Shown here: piece after piece, positions 55,110-64,000 of the stretch
Layout of the letters: each line of letters begins with the position of its first letter
Position numbering within the stretch: position 1 is the stretch's first letter
Source of the DNA: Vibrio pectenicida
GTDB taxonomy: Bacteria > Pseudomonadota > Gammaproteobacteria > Enterobacterales > Vibrionaceae
Assembly: GCA_024347015.1 (NCBI GenBank)
Contig: AP024890.1
Coordinates: 558,001-622,000, forward strand
Direction: 5' to 3'
DNA length: 64,000 bases
The notes under the pieces: generated by a model
The model's input: only the letters and a program-made list of their open reading frames with translations
Database searches by the model: none
Told to the model about the DNA's origin: nothing
Program-made: the position numbers and the translations under genes

Positions 55110-56660
55110 ATGGAAATGTTTGCAGACCACCGACAGTCAGATCAACCGGAAGCTGGTGATGCACACACACCTGCTGAATATCTTATGTTGCCATGGAAAG
55201 TTCTTCTGATAGATGATGATGAGCAAATGCATCAAGTGACTAAGCTTGCGCTATCAGATTTTGAGTTTGAGGGGCGAAAACTTGATTTAATTTCGGCTTA
55301 TTCTGGAGATGAAGCTAAGGAATTATTTACGCAACATGACGATATTTCACTGGCTTTAGTCGATGTTGTCATGGAAACCGAGCATGCTGGGTTAGATTTA
55401 GTAAGGTATATTCGTAGCACATTAGGAAATAGTCTAGTTAGACTCGTATTACGAACGGGGCAGGCAGGCCAAGCTCCAGAAGATACTGTCATTCGTGAAT
55501 ATGAAATTGATGATTATAAAGAAAAAACCGAACTAACAACTCAAAAGTTAAAGACTTTGCTCTACTCCATGTTACGTTCATATCGAGACTTGTGTCTGAT
55601 AGAGCAGCAGAAAAAAGGTTTGAGTAAAGTTATTGAAGCCTCAGCTTGTGTGCAAAATACGACGACACTGCAAACTTATGCTACATCAGTTCTTGAACAA
55701 TTGACATCTTTGCTAATGCTTGAGCAATCAGCTCTGTATTGCATAGTTCAGCCTAGGCCCGATGGTGAAGAGTCTCGAGCATTGACTTTGGCTGCAACGG
55801 GAACTTTTGTTGATACCTATAGTGAATGTTCATTTGAAAAACTCCCAGAGGAAGTCGCGACACGGTGTAAGCAAGTGTTTAAATCACGTCAGTCTGAGAA
55901 TTTTGGTGATTCTTATGTTTTATTTTCCCATGATGAACAAGGCGTTGATTGCATTCTATATGTTAACGTTAGCCGTGAGTTAACTGAACTGGATATGCAG
56001 CTTCTTGAAATTTACATGCAGAATATCGGCCTGACATTTGAGAATCTTAGTCTGATGCTTGATATCCGAGAAACGTCTAAAGAACTTGTTTATAACCTTG
56101 CAAATGCTGTGGAAGCTCGTAGTAAGGAAACTGGTGCTCACGTACAACGGGTTTCCTTATTCAGTGAAAAATTAGCATCGCTATACGGTTTAAGTGATTA
56201 TGATGCATCTATGATCAAATATGCCTCGCCACTACATGATGTAGGTAAAGTTGCAGTGCCAGATTCAATTCTTCATAAACCTGGCAAGTTGGATGCCGAA
56301 GAGTGGGAAATTATGAAGAAGCATGTAGATTATGGAGTTGATATTTTAAGCAAGTCTAAACGTCGCTTAATGACAGTCGCAAAAGAAATTGCGGGCTATC
56401 ACCATGAAAAATGGGATGGTACTGGCTACCCAAATGGCCTATCTGGACTCGATATCCCTATTTCTGGGCGAATCACTGCGCTAGCCGATGTATTTGATGC
56501 CTTGGGTTCCAAGCGTAGTTATAAACAACCATGGAGTGATGAGCAAATTATGCTTGAGTTGGTTGCCCAGAAAGGTAAGCAGTTCGAGCCTCAATTGGTG
56601 GAGTTACTCGTTAAACATTGGGATGAGTTTTTAGCGATAAGAGAGTCTCTTCCAGACTAA
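55110..56660 (+). CDS. HD-GYP response regulator with DUF3369 domain (c-di-GMP phosphodiesterase)
   Basis: 516 residues. A receiver domain (about 28-155) has LLIDDDEQMH and the acceptor Asp in SLALVDVVMETEHAG. A DUF3369/GAF-like middle (about 170-325) follows, then an HD-GYP domain (about 335-500) with ETGAHVQRVSLFSEKL, HDVGKVAVPDSILHKPGKLD and HHEKWDGTGYPNGLSG. All metal and GYP residues look intact, so it should cleave cyclic di-GMP when phosphorylated. The convergent kinase at 56675-58609 ends 14 bases away and is its likely partner. Confidence 0.92.
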   Translation: MEMFADHRQSDQPEAGDAHTPAEYLMLPWKVLLIDDDEQMHQVTKLALSDFEFEGRKLDLISAYSGDEAKELFTQHDDISLALVDVVMETEHAGLDLVRYIRSTLGNSLVRLVLRTGQAGQAPEDTVIREYEIDDYKEKTELTTQKLKTLLYSMLRSYRDLCLIEQQKKGLSKVIEASACVQNTTTLQTYATSVLEQLTSLLMLEQSALYCIVQPRPDGEESRALTLAATGTFVDTYSECSFEKLPEEVATRCKQVFKSRQSENFGDSYVLFSHDEQGVDCILYVNVSRELTELDMQLLEIYMQNIGLTFENLSLMLDIRETSKELVYNLANAVEARSKETGAHVQRVSLFSEKLASLYGLSDYDASMIKYASPLHDVGKVAVPDSILHKPGKLDAEEWEIMKKHVDYGVDILSKSKRRLMTVAKEIAGYHHEKWDGTGYPNGLSGLDIPISGRITALADVFDALGSKRSYKQPWSDEQIMLELVAQKGKQFEPQLVELLVKHWDEFLAIRESLPD

Positions 56661-56674
56661 GGTGATTATTGTAG

Positions 56675-58609
56675 TTATGTATTTGTATCAAGCGGTAGGT
56701 TTGCTGGGATAATCAACTTAAAGAACACGCCGCTACCTAATTGAGAGCTGAACTCCAGCTCTCCTTTTAGTTTTTGATGTACTAAATTAAACACTAGATT
56801 TAAGCCCAGCCCAGAGCCACCCAAACCGCGTTTGCTGGTATAGAAGGGTTCAAAAATCTTCTGGTGTAGAGAATCTTCAACACCACTGCCGTTATCGCGA
56901 TATTCAAAAATGATAGTATCACCATCTTGGAAAAAATTGATGGAGATTTCAGCGTGTGGTTGGCTTTCAAAAGCATGATTAATGCTGTTCATGACGAGGT
57001 TGGATATTATTTGAGTGAGTACACCGGGTAGACTGTTCATCAATACAGAATGATCACCTGTCAATTCAGGTTTGACTGGTACTTTACGTGTTTCAGGGTG
57101 TAGGCTTGCTAAAAGAGCTTCAATAACTTGTGAAACATTGAATTGCGAACGCGCTTCTGAAACTTGGTCAACTGCGGTTTGCTTGAAGTCTCTTATCAAC
57201 TGCGCTGCTCGATTTAAGTTATGCTCAAGCATTTGACTACTATCGGACATTCGTTTCATCAGTGACTCAAACTGTGAACTTGTTAAGGTTTGTGATGCAA
57301 ATGCGGTATTAAGTTCACCAGTTACATCTCGAATCACAGATGTTGCAGTTACTGCTATACCTAGCGGAGTATTAACTTCATGAGCAACTCCTGCAACTAG
57401 ACCACCTAAAGCCGCGAGTTTTTCTGATTCTACCAGCTTATCTTGAGTATCTTGTAATTGTTCCATACTTTGCTTGAGATCGAGTGTTCTTGAGGCAACC
57501 ATATGTTCCAAGTTTTGGTTGAGTTCTTCAAGTTCAATTTGAGTCAGTTTGAGTTCAGTAATGTTGATGGCTGTTCCTCTAAAGCCTAAAAACTGGCTTT
57601 TTTCATAGCGAGCAGTTGCCTGAAAGAGTAAATGTAAGGTTATGCTATTTATCGTAATACTTACTTCTACATGCGTAAAGTCGTTACGTCGAGTAACCGC
57701 TTGATGCAAGTTGACTGAGCTTTTCAGAGCCTCAATATCAGCTAAACTTATGCCATGAACAGCAACTAGAGACAATGACTCCTTCATCGCTTCTGAGCAA
57801 TAGGTGAGATGTCCAAGCTCGTTTGTTTCCCACAGCCAATCTGACGAAACATTAGTAAAATCTGCCAAACGATCCTGCTCTTCTTTGATACTGTTATATA
57901 ACATTGTAATGTTATTACTGATTTTGTTTGCTCCCTCACCTAGCCAATCTAACTCGTCATCTTTCTCCGAAATCCAACGTTTTTTCATTAAAACCAGGGG
58001 CTTGCTTGGGTGACGTGGGTTAAACGATCGTAAATATTGAGCAATCTGGAATATTCGTCGGTTTACACTAGCATGAAATATCAATAGCATAATTGAGCAA
58101 ACTAGAGTGGTTTTGAGCGCATTAAGAATCAGAGTGGAAATAAATTGGTGGAGTAGGTAGTCGTATATTTCTTGCGCATTTGATTCTACGTAGACTGTAC
58201 CAATTTGTTCAGAATGACCGTCTTCTGGATCGCGATAAGTAAGTGGAAAGGTCTCGTGGACTACATTGCCTTTTTCAGTTTCACCTGCATTAAAGGTGTA
58301 GTTGCCGGATTTTACTTCAAGAAAATCAATTTTGGGGAGGTTAACTAATCCATCAAGTCTTTCTTGCAGTACGGCTAGGTCGAATGACCATAAAGAAGAA
58401 GCTAGTAATCCAGCATGCACGTCACGTATTTCTATATGACGTTGTTCCACATCGTTAAATTCTTTTTTATAGTCCCAAGATAATTGAAGTATGGTGGTGA
58501 ATAAAGTAACAAAACTGCTTAGCGTCACCATCAATAATATAATTCGACGACCAATTCGACTTTGTAGAGGGTTATTAATACTCTCATCTACTTTTTTGCT
58601 TCGGCTCAT
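56675..58609 (-). CDS. Membrane sensor histidine kinase, likely partner of the HD-GYP regulator
   Basis: About 644 residues: TM1 (about 20-42), a periplasmic sensor (about 45-160), TM2 (about 165-185), a PAS-like domain (about 245-370), a coiled coil, and an H-box LGGLVAGVAHEVNTPLGIAV (His near 407). The ATPase part has NLVMNSINHAF, EYRDNGSGVED and GLGGSGLGLNLVFNL. Kinases with this NTPLG H-box and periplasmic region are often paired with binding proteins. ATG 58609 is chosen over a TTG at 58657. The divergent neighbour at 58736 encodes a periplasmic binding protein that could feed it. Confidence 0.88.
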   Translation of the reverse strand: MSRSKKVDESINNPLQSRIGRRIILLMVTLSSFVTLFTTILQLSWDYKKEFNDVEQRHIEIRDVHAGLLASSLWSFDLAVLQERLDGLVNLPKIDFLEVKSGNYTFNAGETEKGNVVHETFPLTYRDPEDGHSEQIGTVYVESNAQEIYDYLLHQFISTLILNALKTTLVCSIMLLIFHASVNRRIFQIAQYLRSFNPRHPSKPLVLMKKRWISEKDDELDWLGEGANKISNNITMLYNSIKEEQDRLADFTNVSSDWLWETNELGHLTYCSEAMKESLSLVAVHGISLADIEALKSSVNLHQAVTRRNDFTHVEVSITINSITLHLLFQATARYEKSQFLGFRGTAINITELKLTQIELEELNQNLEHMVASRTLDLKQSMEQLQDTQDKLVESEKLAALGGLVAGVAHEVNTPLGIAVTATSVIRDVTGELNTAFASQTLTSSQFESLMKRMSDSSQMLEHNLNRAAQLIRDFKQTAVDQVSEARSQFNVSQVIEALLASLHPETRKVPVKPELTGDHSVLMNSLPGVLTQIISNLVMNSINHAFESQPHAEISINFFQDGDTIIFEYRDNGSGVEDSLHQKIFEPFYTSKRGLGGSGLGLNLVFNLVHQKLKGELEFSSQLGSGVFFKLIIPANLPLDTNT

Positions 58610-58735
58610 AATACTCAAAGATAGTGTTTTCAATTGAGTATAGCTTGCACTTATCAATTTTTATCAAGAAAAAACGCCTCGATTTTATTTTTCAATCTAA
58701 ACTGATTAGGTAATTAATATTTTTAGGAGTTAATT

Positions 58736-59704
58736 ATGAGAGCACTCATGTTTTGCTTGCTTTTATTCGTGAGTAGTGTAAGTGCAGAAAAGGTACTACT
58801 AATAGAAAGTTATCACGCTGAATATCCGTGGGATGTCAGCTATATAAAAGGCATCAAAGATGCAATGTCATCATCAGCTGAGCTGCATAGCTTTCAGATG
58901 GACACCAAGCGTGTACCTGTTGAGCAGTTTGAAGCCAAGGCTAACGAAGCATTTGAATATTATCAGCAAATAAAGCCAAGTATTGTGGTTTTGGGAGATG
59001 ATAATGCGCTGAAATACATGCTACCTAAGTTATACCAAGAGCCCATATCAATTGTTTTTTTAGGTATAAACTCAAATCCACGTTCACTTTTGAAAAAATA
59101 CAAAGGTCAAGCCAAAGTGACAGGGGTACTCGAGCTACCTTTATTTGTGAAAAACATCCGAGACTTAAGTCAGATGTTACCCAAGAAAAAGCATAAATTT
59201 AGAGTGATGTTTGACTCTGGAGTGACTTCTCAAGAAGCGGCTAAACATATTAAAAAACAATATCAATTAATTGAGAAGAACCTTAAGGTTGAAGCAGATA
59301 TCCTTCTAATAGGAACACAAGAAGAATGGCAGGAGAAGGTAACTAGTGCCAAGGACGATGGTGTATCAGTAATTATTGTTGGTCTTTATCATACGCTTGT
59401 AGATAAGGGGGGGAATAGTGTTCCGGCATCAGAGGTACTCAGTTGGACAAATGAGAATTCCCAAACACCATTGTTTGCATTTTGGGACTTTGCAGTTGGA
59501 GAAGGAAAGGCAAGTGGTGGTGTTGTTTTGTTTGGTGAAAGTCAGGGCAAACAAGCCGCAGGTTTAGTCAATGAAATATTGGCAGGTAAAGAAGCTAATA
59601 AAATTCCTATTGCTATTGGTGAACAAGGTCGAGCGATCTATTCAGAGAAAGAGTTGAGACGTTGGGGCCTTACGCCACCTGCTCATTGGAGTGTTATGAA
59701 TTGA
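58736..59704 (+). CDS. ABC-type periplasmic binding protein (PF04392-like)
   Basis: 322 residues with a short signal peptide (about 1-17, cut after SVSA). The fold is that of ABC_sub_bind proteins: KVLLIESYHAEYPWDVSYIKG, PSIVVLGDDNALKYMLPKL, IVFLGINSNPR, VTGVLELPLFVKNI, then PLFAFWDFAVGEGKASGGVV and GESQGKQAAGLVNEIL. No permease or ATPase gene accompanies it, while a sensor kinase is divergent, so it may be a ligand sensor rather than a transporter part. Ribosome site AGGAGTTAATT before the ATG. Confidence 0.85.
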   Translation: MRALMFCLLLFVSSVSAEKVLLIESYHAEYPWDVSYIKGIKDAMSSSAELHSFQMDTKRVPVEQFEAKANEAFEYYQQIKPSIVVLGDDNALKYMLPKLYQEPISIVFLGINSNPRSLLKKYKGQAKVTGVLELPLFVKNIRDLSQMLPKKKHKFRVMFDSGVTSQEAAKHIKKQYQLIEKNLKVEADILLIGTQEEWQEKVTSAKDDGVSVIIVGLYHTLVDKGGNSVPASEVLSWTNENSQTPLFAFWDFAVGEGKASGGVVLFGESQGKQAAGLVNEILAGKEANKIPIAIGEQGRAIYSEKELRRWGLTPPAHWSVMN

Positions 59705-59728
59705 AAGCCCACTTCAGTGGGCTTTCAA
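59701..59728. terminator. Bidirectional terminator overlapping a stop codon
   Basis: A perfect 12-bp stem (TTGAAAGCCCAC / GTGGGCTTTCAA) with a TTCA loop. The binding-protein stop TGA (59702-59704) lies within the left arm. It also serves the convergent deaD gene. Confidence 0.88.
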
Positions 59729-59741
59729 TTTACTAAGCTGG

Positions 59742-61631
59742 TTACGCTTCTACTTGACGATCACGACCGTGGCCACGCTCACCTCGATAGTTACCACGGT
59801 TATCACCACCTCGATTGCGATCAAATCGACGTTCACCATCTCGTCGAGCACCTTCGCGGTTGCCACCTTCGCGACGTCCACCTTCACGGTTACCACGGAA
59901 ACCACCATCACGACGCCCGGCACCATCTCTTCCACGGCCTGAATCACGGCGGCCACGAGGTTCACGGAAGTCGTCGAAGTCACAAACCACAGCATCTACT
60001 TGCTTCTGGCGAATTCGAAGCTTACGTAGTTTTCCTGCCGTTTCAGAAGGCATCGCTTTTGGAAGCTGAACATAAGTTTCGCCTTGAGCTAGCTTAATAG
60101 CACCAATCGAGCCCTTCGTAAGGCCAAGTTCATTTGCCAATGCACCAACGATATCCTTGACTTGGACACCCTGTTCGCGACCAACTTGAAGCTGGTAGGT
60201 ATCCCAGTCTTGGTTGTTAACACTTCGATCGCGGCCGCGGTTGTCGCGTCCACCATCACGACGCTCTTTACGGCGTTGCTTATCTCGTTCAATAGCTTGG
60301 ATCATTGGGTCTTCGCCAATATAAAATAATGGGCGCTTACCTTGTTGACGTTTAAGTAACATTGAAGCAAGCGTTACTGCATCAATATCTAAAGTTTCTT
60401 GTAGTTTTTCTACTAGTTCGGTAAATCTATCTAAAGATTTATGTTCCTTTTCTTGCTCAAGTTCAGAGCCAAGTTTAACCAAGCGCGCTGCTGCAACTTT
60501 ATCACGTAGGGGAAGTTGAATTTCCTCCATTAAGGACTTGGTTACACGTTCTATAGTACGAAGCATACGAATCTGATTGGTACGTACCAAGAGTATGGCT
60601 TTACCTTTACGACCTGCGCGACCTGTACGGCCAATCCTATGAATATAGGACTCTACATCGAAAGGAATATCATAGTTGAATACGTGTGTGATTCTTGGTA
60701 CATCAAGACCACGAGCGACTACATCAGTTGCGACGAGAATGTCGATAACACCTTGCTTAATGTGGTCAACAGTACGCTCACGCAAAGACTGAGGAATATC
60801 GCCATGAAGCGCAGAAGCTTTAAATCCGCGTGCACATAGCCAATCTGCTAGTCGTTCTGTGTCTTGACGTGTACGAACGAAAACAATGGATGCATCAGTT
60901 TCTTCTGTTTCCAGCATGCGAGACATAGCTTCATCTTTCTCGATACCTTTTACTACCCAAAACTGTTGTTCAACTTTATCAACGGTGTGGTTTTTTCCTG
61001 CCACATCAACCGTAGCAGGCCCGCGAAGAAAACGTTCTACAATGCTTTTTAACATTGGTGGCATTGTCGCAGAGAATAAAACGCGTTGAGCAGATTCAGG
61101 AGCATGCTCCATTATTTCTGTTACATCATCAACAAAGCCCATATTTAGCATTTCATCAGCTTCGTCAAGGACAAATGTGTGTACTTCGTCTAAGTGGAGG
61201 CGTTCACGGTTAATGAGATCTTGAACTCGGCCAGGTGTACCTACAACAATATGTGCACCGTTCTTCAGAGCTCGCATTTGATCAGAGATTGATGCGCCAC
61301 CATAAATTTCTAGAACCTTCAGGCCAGTAATATTCTGCCCTAGGTTTTTAATTTCTGCTGCAACCTGAATTGCAAGCTCACGTGTTGGAGCAAGTACGAT
61401 AGATTGAGGTTTGCGCTGAGAAAGGTCCAGCTTGTTCAAAAGGGGTAAAGAAAAAGCAGCTGTTTTACCAGTACCAGTCTGAGCTTTACCGAGTACATCT
61501 GTACCTTTCATTAGGTGCGGTATTGCTGCTGCTTGGATAGGAGTTGGTGAAACAAAACCCATTCCATCTAATGAAGAAAGGATAGAGTCGTTCAGCGCTA
61601 AGTCGCTAAACTGTATTACAGAATCAGTCAT
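59742..61631 (-). CDS. deaD: ATP-dependent DEAD-box RNA helicase DeaD/CsdA
   Basis: 629 residues with every helicase motif: Q motif SPTPIQAAAIP, AQTGTGKTAAF (I), PTRELAIQV (Ia), TPGRVQDL (Ib), VLDEADEML (II), FSATMPP (III), VATDVVARGLD (V) and HRIGRTGRAGRKG (VI). A C-terminal DbpA-type RNA-binding domain (about 470-560) is followed by an Arg/Gly-rich tail (about 565-629) of RGG-type repeats. This is the cold-induced helicase that helps ribosome assembly and mRNA decay. AGGA precedes the ATG. The low-complexity tail produces the many spurious frames on the other strand. Confidence 0.95.
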   Translation of the reverse strand: MTDSVIQFSDLALNDSILSSLDGMGFVSPTPIQAAAIPHLMKGTDVLGKAQTGTGKTAAFSLPLLNKLDLSQRKPQSIVLAPTRELAIQVAAEIKNLGQNITGLKVLEIYGGASISDQMRALKNGAHIVVGTPGRVQDLINRERLHLDEVHTFVLDEADEMLNMGFVDDVTEIMEHAPESAQRVLFSATMPPMLKSIVERFLRGPATVDVAGKNHTVDKVEQQFWVVKGIEKDEAMSRMLETEETDASIVFVRTRQDTERLADWLCARGFKASALHGDIPQSLRERTVDHIKQGVIDILVATDVVARGLDVPRITHVFNYDIPFDVESYIHRIGRTGRAGRKGKAILLVRTNQIRMLRTIERVTKSLMEEIQLPLRDKVAAARLVKLGSELEQEKEHKSLDRFTELVEKLQETLDIDAVTLASMLLKRQQGKRPLFYIGEDPMIQAIERDKQRRKERRDGGRDNRGRDRSVNNQDWDTYQLQVGREQGVQVKDIVGALANELGLTKGSIGAIKLAQGETYVQLPKAMPSETAGKLRKLRIRQKQVDAVVCDFDDFREPRGRRDSGRGRDGAGRRDGGFRGNREGGRREGGNREGARRDGERRFDRNRGGDNRGNYRGERGHGRDRQVEA

Positions 61632-62122
61632 TGGGATCCTACTATATAAATGTCAACAAAAGGTCCCACGAGCTCTACCAATTCCATTACCAATCCAGTG
61701 AGTGCTGAATCCGTTCAGATGCGGATAAGTCGTAAATCGCATCAAGCCGCTAGGGACATATCTAAGGGGTGCAAATTATTCCCTAAATACACAAAAAAAG
61801 CCAGAAAAAATTGAAATACATCACAAATTTTTCCTAGCTTTAAATGGATAGACTGTGTTGGGGATGCTTTTGCTTACATTTATTACGTTCTAGAAAGTGA
61901 ACTTTTGTTATTGATCTGGCTGATAATATAGAAAACTATACAGGCGTCTAGCTCTCAAGCTTCTACGATATACATTGATGGCATTAACTAGTAATATGTG
62001 AGCCAACAAATTAGCTCCACAAATGTCATTATCATAGCATGAAGCTGATGGCTGATTGGCTGATAATATAGCGTTGGATGTGATCGCATCCAGAACATAA
62101 AACGAATTATTTAGAAGTTAAC
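61632..62122. promoter_or_regulatory. Divergent deaD/rnb leader with repeated promoter-like motif
   Basis: About 490 bases without a gene. GGCTGATAATATAG occurs twice (61919-61932 and 62058-62071); each contains TGATAATAT, an extended -10-like sequence facing rnb. The part next to deaD is a long leader, as expected for a cold-shock helicase whose mRNA has a long 5' region. No Rho-independent terminator is evident. Confidence 0.5.
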
Positions 62123-64000
62123 ATGTTCCAAGATAACCCTCTACTGGCTCAATTGAAGCAGCAAATTCAAGAAAACCTTCCCAAGAAAGAAGGTGTTATT
62201 AAAGCGACGGAAAAAGGCTTTGGCTTTTTAGAAGTCGACAGTAAAACTAGCATCTTTATTCCACCTCCCTATATGAAAAGGTGTATGCATGGAGATAAAG
62301 TAAGAGCCATTATTCGTACCGAAAAAGAGCGAGAAGTCGCTGAGCCAGAAGCTCTGCTAGAACAAGGCGTTGATCGATTCATTGGTCGAGTGAAATTGTT
62401 TAAAGGAAAACTGAACGTTGTTCCAGATAGTCCGCAACTTAAGAGATTGTCGCTGAAAGCTCAAACAAAAAAAGGCTTGAAGCGAGATGAGTTGAAAGAG
62501 GGTGATTGGGTTGTTGCTCACCTGATTCAACACCCACTTAGTGAAGAGAGTTCTTTTCTGGCAGAAATTTCAAGCAAAATTGCTGATGCTGACGATAAAA
62601 TAGCGCCTTGGTGGGTTACATTGGCTCAGAATGATTTGCCAAATACAGAACCATCTGGAGTTGAGCATTGGCAGGTAGAAGATGATGCTGATCTTGAACG
62701 TTTGGATATGACACATATCCCCTTCGTTACTATAGATGGTTCATCTACCCAAGATATGGACGACGCTCTATATGCTAAAAAGAAAGATGATGGGTCGTAT
62801 GAACTGACGATCGCCATCGCAGATCCTACAGCCTATATTGCTGCGGAATCTGATATGGATAAAGTCGCTCGTCAACGAGGTTTCACCATTTATCTACCGG
62901 GGCGCAATATCCCAATGTTGCCACGTGAATTAGCGGATGAGCTATGTTCTCTGGTTGAAGGCGAGCTAAGACCTGCACTTTGCTGCACAGTTACGATAGG
63001 CTGTGATGGTACCCTTGGCAATGATGCACAGTTTTTTTCGGCCAATATCAAGTCTCATGCTCGTCTAGCCTACGATCATGTATCCGATTGGTTGGAAAAT
63101 GGACAAGCAGAGCATTGGCGGCCTAATGAAGATATTGCCCAGGTGATTGGTGCGCTTCATGAATGCTCAAAGGCTCGCTTTCAGTGGCGTGAGAGCAATG
63201 CAGTTATTTTTCCAGACCGGCCAGATTATCGGTTTGAACTCAGTGAAGACAATGACGTGATTGGCATTCATGCAGATGTTCGCCGTAGTGCAAACCGTCT
63301 AGTTGAAGAATGTATGATTACCGCGAACATTTGTGCAGGAAAAGCACTGCAAGTAAGTTTTGATTCCGGAGTGTTCAATACTCATTCAGGCTTCAAGCAA
63401 GAGAAAATCAGTGATGTTATTGAACTCGTCAACTCTGAAGAAAAGAATTCAACCTTTAGTATCGATAGTATTACAACATTAGAGGGATTTTCAGAGCTTC
63501 GTCGCTGGTTAGTTAAGCTAGATACCAATTACCTCGATTATCGTATTCGTAAATATCAAGCATACAGTGAAATCGGTAATCAGCCATTACCTCATTATGC
63601 AATGGGGCTTGATTTATATGCTACATGGACTTCGCCGATCCGTAAGTATGGTGATATGGTTAATCATCGTATGCTAAAAGCTCATGTTCTTGGTAAAGCG
63701 CCCACTCAAATTGCAGATGGTAATCTTGGCGATGAATTAGCTCTCCATCGTAAACATCATAAAATAGCTGAGCGTCATGTAGCAGAGTGGCTATATGTGC
63801 GTACTTTAGCTGATGAACCTAATAAAGGTACGATATTTAACGGTGAAATTTTTGATGTATCACGTGCTGGGCTACGTGTCCGTTTAATAGAAAATGGGGC
63901 GGTTGTATTTGTTCCTGGATCTTTAATCTTGGCTAATAAAGAGCGTTTAAAGTTTAATGCCGAAGCAGGAACTGTTTCTATTGATAATGATGTTGTTTAT
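62123..64000 (+). CDS. rnb: Exoribonuclease II, 3' end beyond the window
   Basis: 626 codons are present with no stop before the window edge; RNase II is about 640-670 residues, so only a small piece is missing. It starts [20 protein letters not shown] as in enterobacterial Rnb. The cold-shock domains are seen at [16 protein letters not shown]. The RNB catalytic centre has the acidic cluster [13 protein letters not shown] (four Asp), [22 protein letters not shown] and [18 protein letters not shown]. An S1 domain begins near [20 protein letters not shown]. It degrades single-stranded RNA from the 3' end. Divergent from deaD. Confidence 0.95.
   Translation, partial: MFQDNPLLAQLKQQIQENLPKKEGVIKATEKGFGFLEVDSKTSIFIPPPYMKRCMHGDKVRAIIRTEKEREVAEPEALLEQGVDRFIGRVKLFKGKLNVVPDSPQLKRLSLKAQTKKGLKRDELKEGDWVVAHLIQHPLSEESSFLAEISSKIADADDKIAPWWVTLAQNDLPNTEPSGVEHWQVEDDADLERLDMTHIPFVTIDGSSTQDMDDALYAKKKDDGSYELTIAIADPTAYIAAESDMDKVARQRGFTIYLPGRNIPMLPRELADELCSLVEGELRPALCCTVTIGCDGTLGNDAQFFSANIKSHARLAYDHVSDWLENGQAEHWRPNEDIAQVIGALHECSKARFQWRESNAVIFPDRPDYRFELSEDNDVIGIHADVRRSANRLVEECMITANICAGKALQVSFDSGVFNTHSGFKQEKISDVIELVNSEEKNSTFSIDSITTLEGFSELRRWLVKLDTNYLDYRIRKYQAYSEIGNQPLPHYAMGLDLYATWTSPIRKYGDMVNHRMLKAHVLGKAPTQIADGNLGDELALHRKHHKIAERHVAEWLYVRTLADEPNKGTIFNGEIFDVSRAGLRVRLIENGAVVFVPGSLILANKERLKFNAEAGTVSIDNDVVY

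Noticed and set aside
59717..60097. Long + strand frame rich in His, Arg and Asp (126 codons), and other frames in the same place
   Set aside because: It is the antisense shadow of the Arg/Gly-rich tail of deaD; the repetitive codons keep several frames open. No ribosome site, no protein-like pattern.

Overview
The window looks like part of a Vibrio replicon, probably the smaller chromosome. The evidence is a HapA/vibriolysin-type M4 protease, small proteins resembling Vibrio-restricted families (DUF2850, DUF2999), a RamB/PrpR-like DUF3612-type regulator, an OmpU-like porin, degenerate attC (VCR-like) repeats, deaD and rnb, and moderately AT-rich DNA. No rRNA, tRNA, CRISPR array or intact insertion sequence was seen.

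Layout. 1-4.2 kb: a periplasmic solute-binding protein, the severed tail of a polymorphic toxin followed by an intact Imm33-type immunity gene, and small secreted or membrane proteins. 4.9-8.7 kb: an integron-cassette-like scrapyard of two GNAT acetyltransferases, two broken nucleotidyltransferases, a VF530-family protein and a two-gene module with an FtsK-gamma-like protein, separated by degenerate attC-like sequences and flanked by short repeats. 8.8-13.6 kb: an orphan ectoine-type aspartokinase without ectABC, an SDR fragment, a DUF4286 gene with an in-frame amber codon, a TPR protein and a lipoprotein M28 peptidase.

13.7-36.7 kb: the centrepiece, a hybrid NRPS/PKS biosynthetic locus bounded by a strong hairpin on each side. 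A divergent O-methyltransferase faces a long + strand series: A-PCP-C, stand-alone A, stand-alone PCP, KS-AT-KR-DH-like-ACP, C-A-PCP-TE, a DHA2 exporter, a small membrane protein, a CurA-like reductase, an HlyD/EmrA adaptor and an OmpR-type two-component system. Reading the adenylation pockets by eye suggests a non-alpha-amino-acid or atypical starter, a glycine-like unit, one malonate-derived ketide and a terminal aspartate released by a thioesterase. Export would go through the EmrAB-like pair, and expression may be controlled by the adjacent two-component system.

36.9-54.6 kb: ordinary chromosomal genes. These are a porin, FAH-family hydrolase, MscS channel, two diguanylate cyclases, a broken LysR regulator, DUF962 protein, RamB/PrpR-like regulator with a divergent partner, HapA-type protease, soluble PAS chemoreceptor, a second solute-binding protein and an RDD protein. 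55.1-59.7 kb: a likely signalling unit with an HD-GYP response regulator, a membrane histidine kinase and an ABC-type periplasmic binding protein. 59.7-64 kb: deaD and, cut by the window edge, rnb. All functional calls rest on reading motifs and translations; no database search was run.
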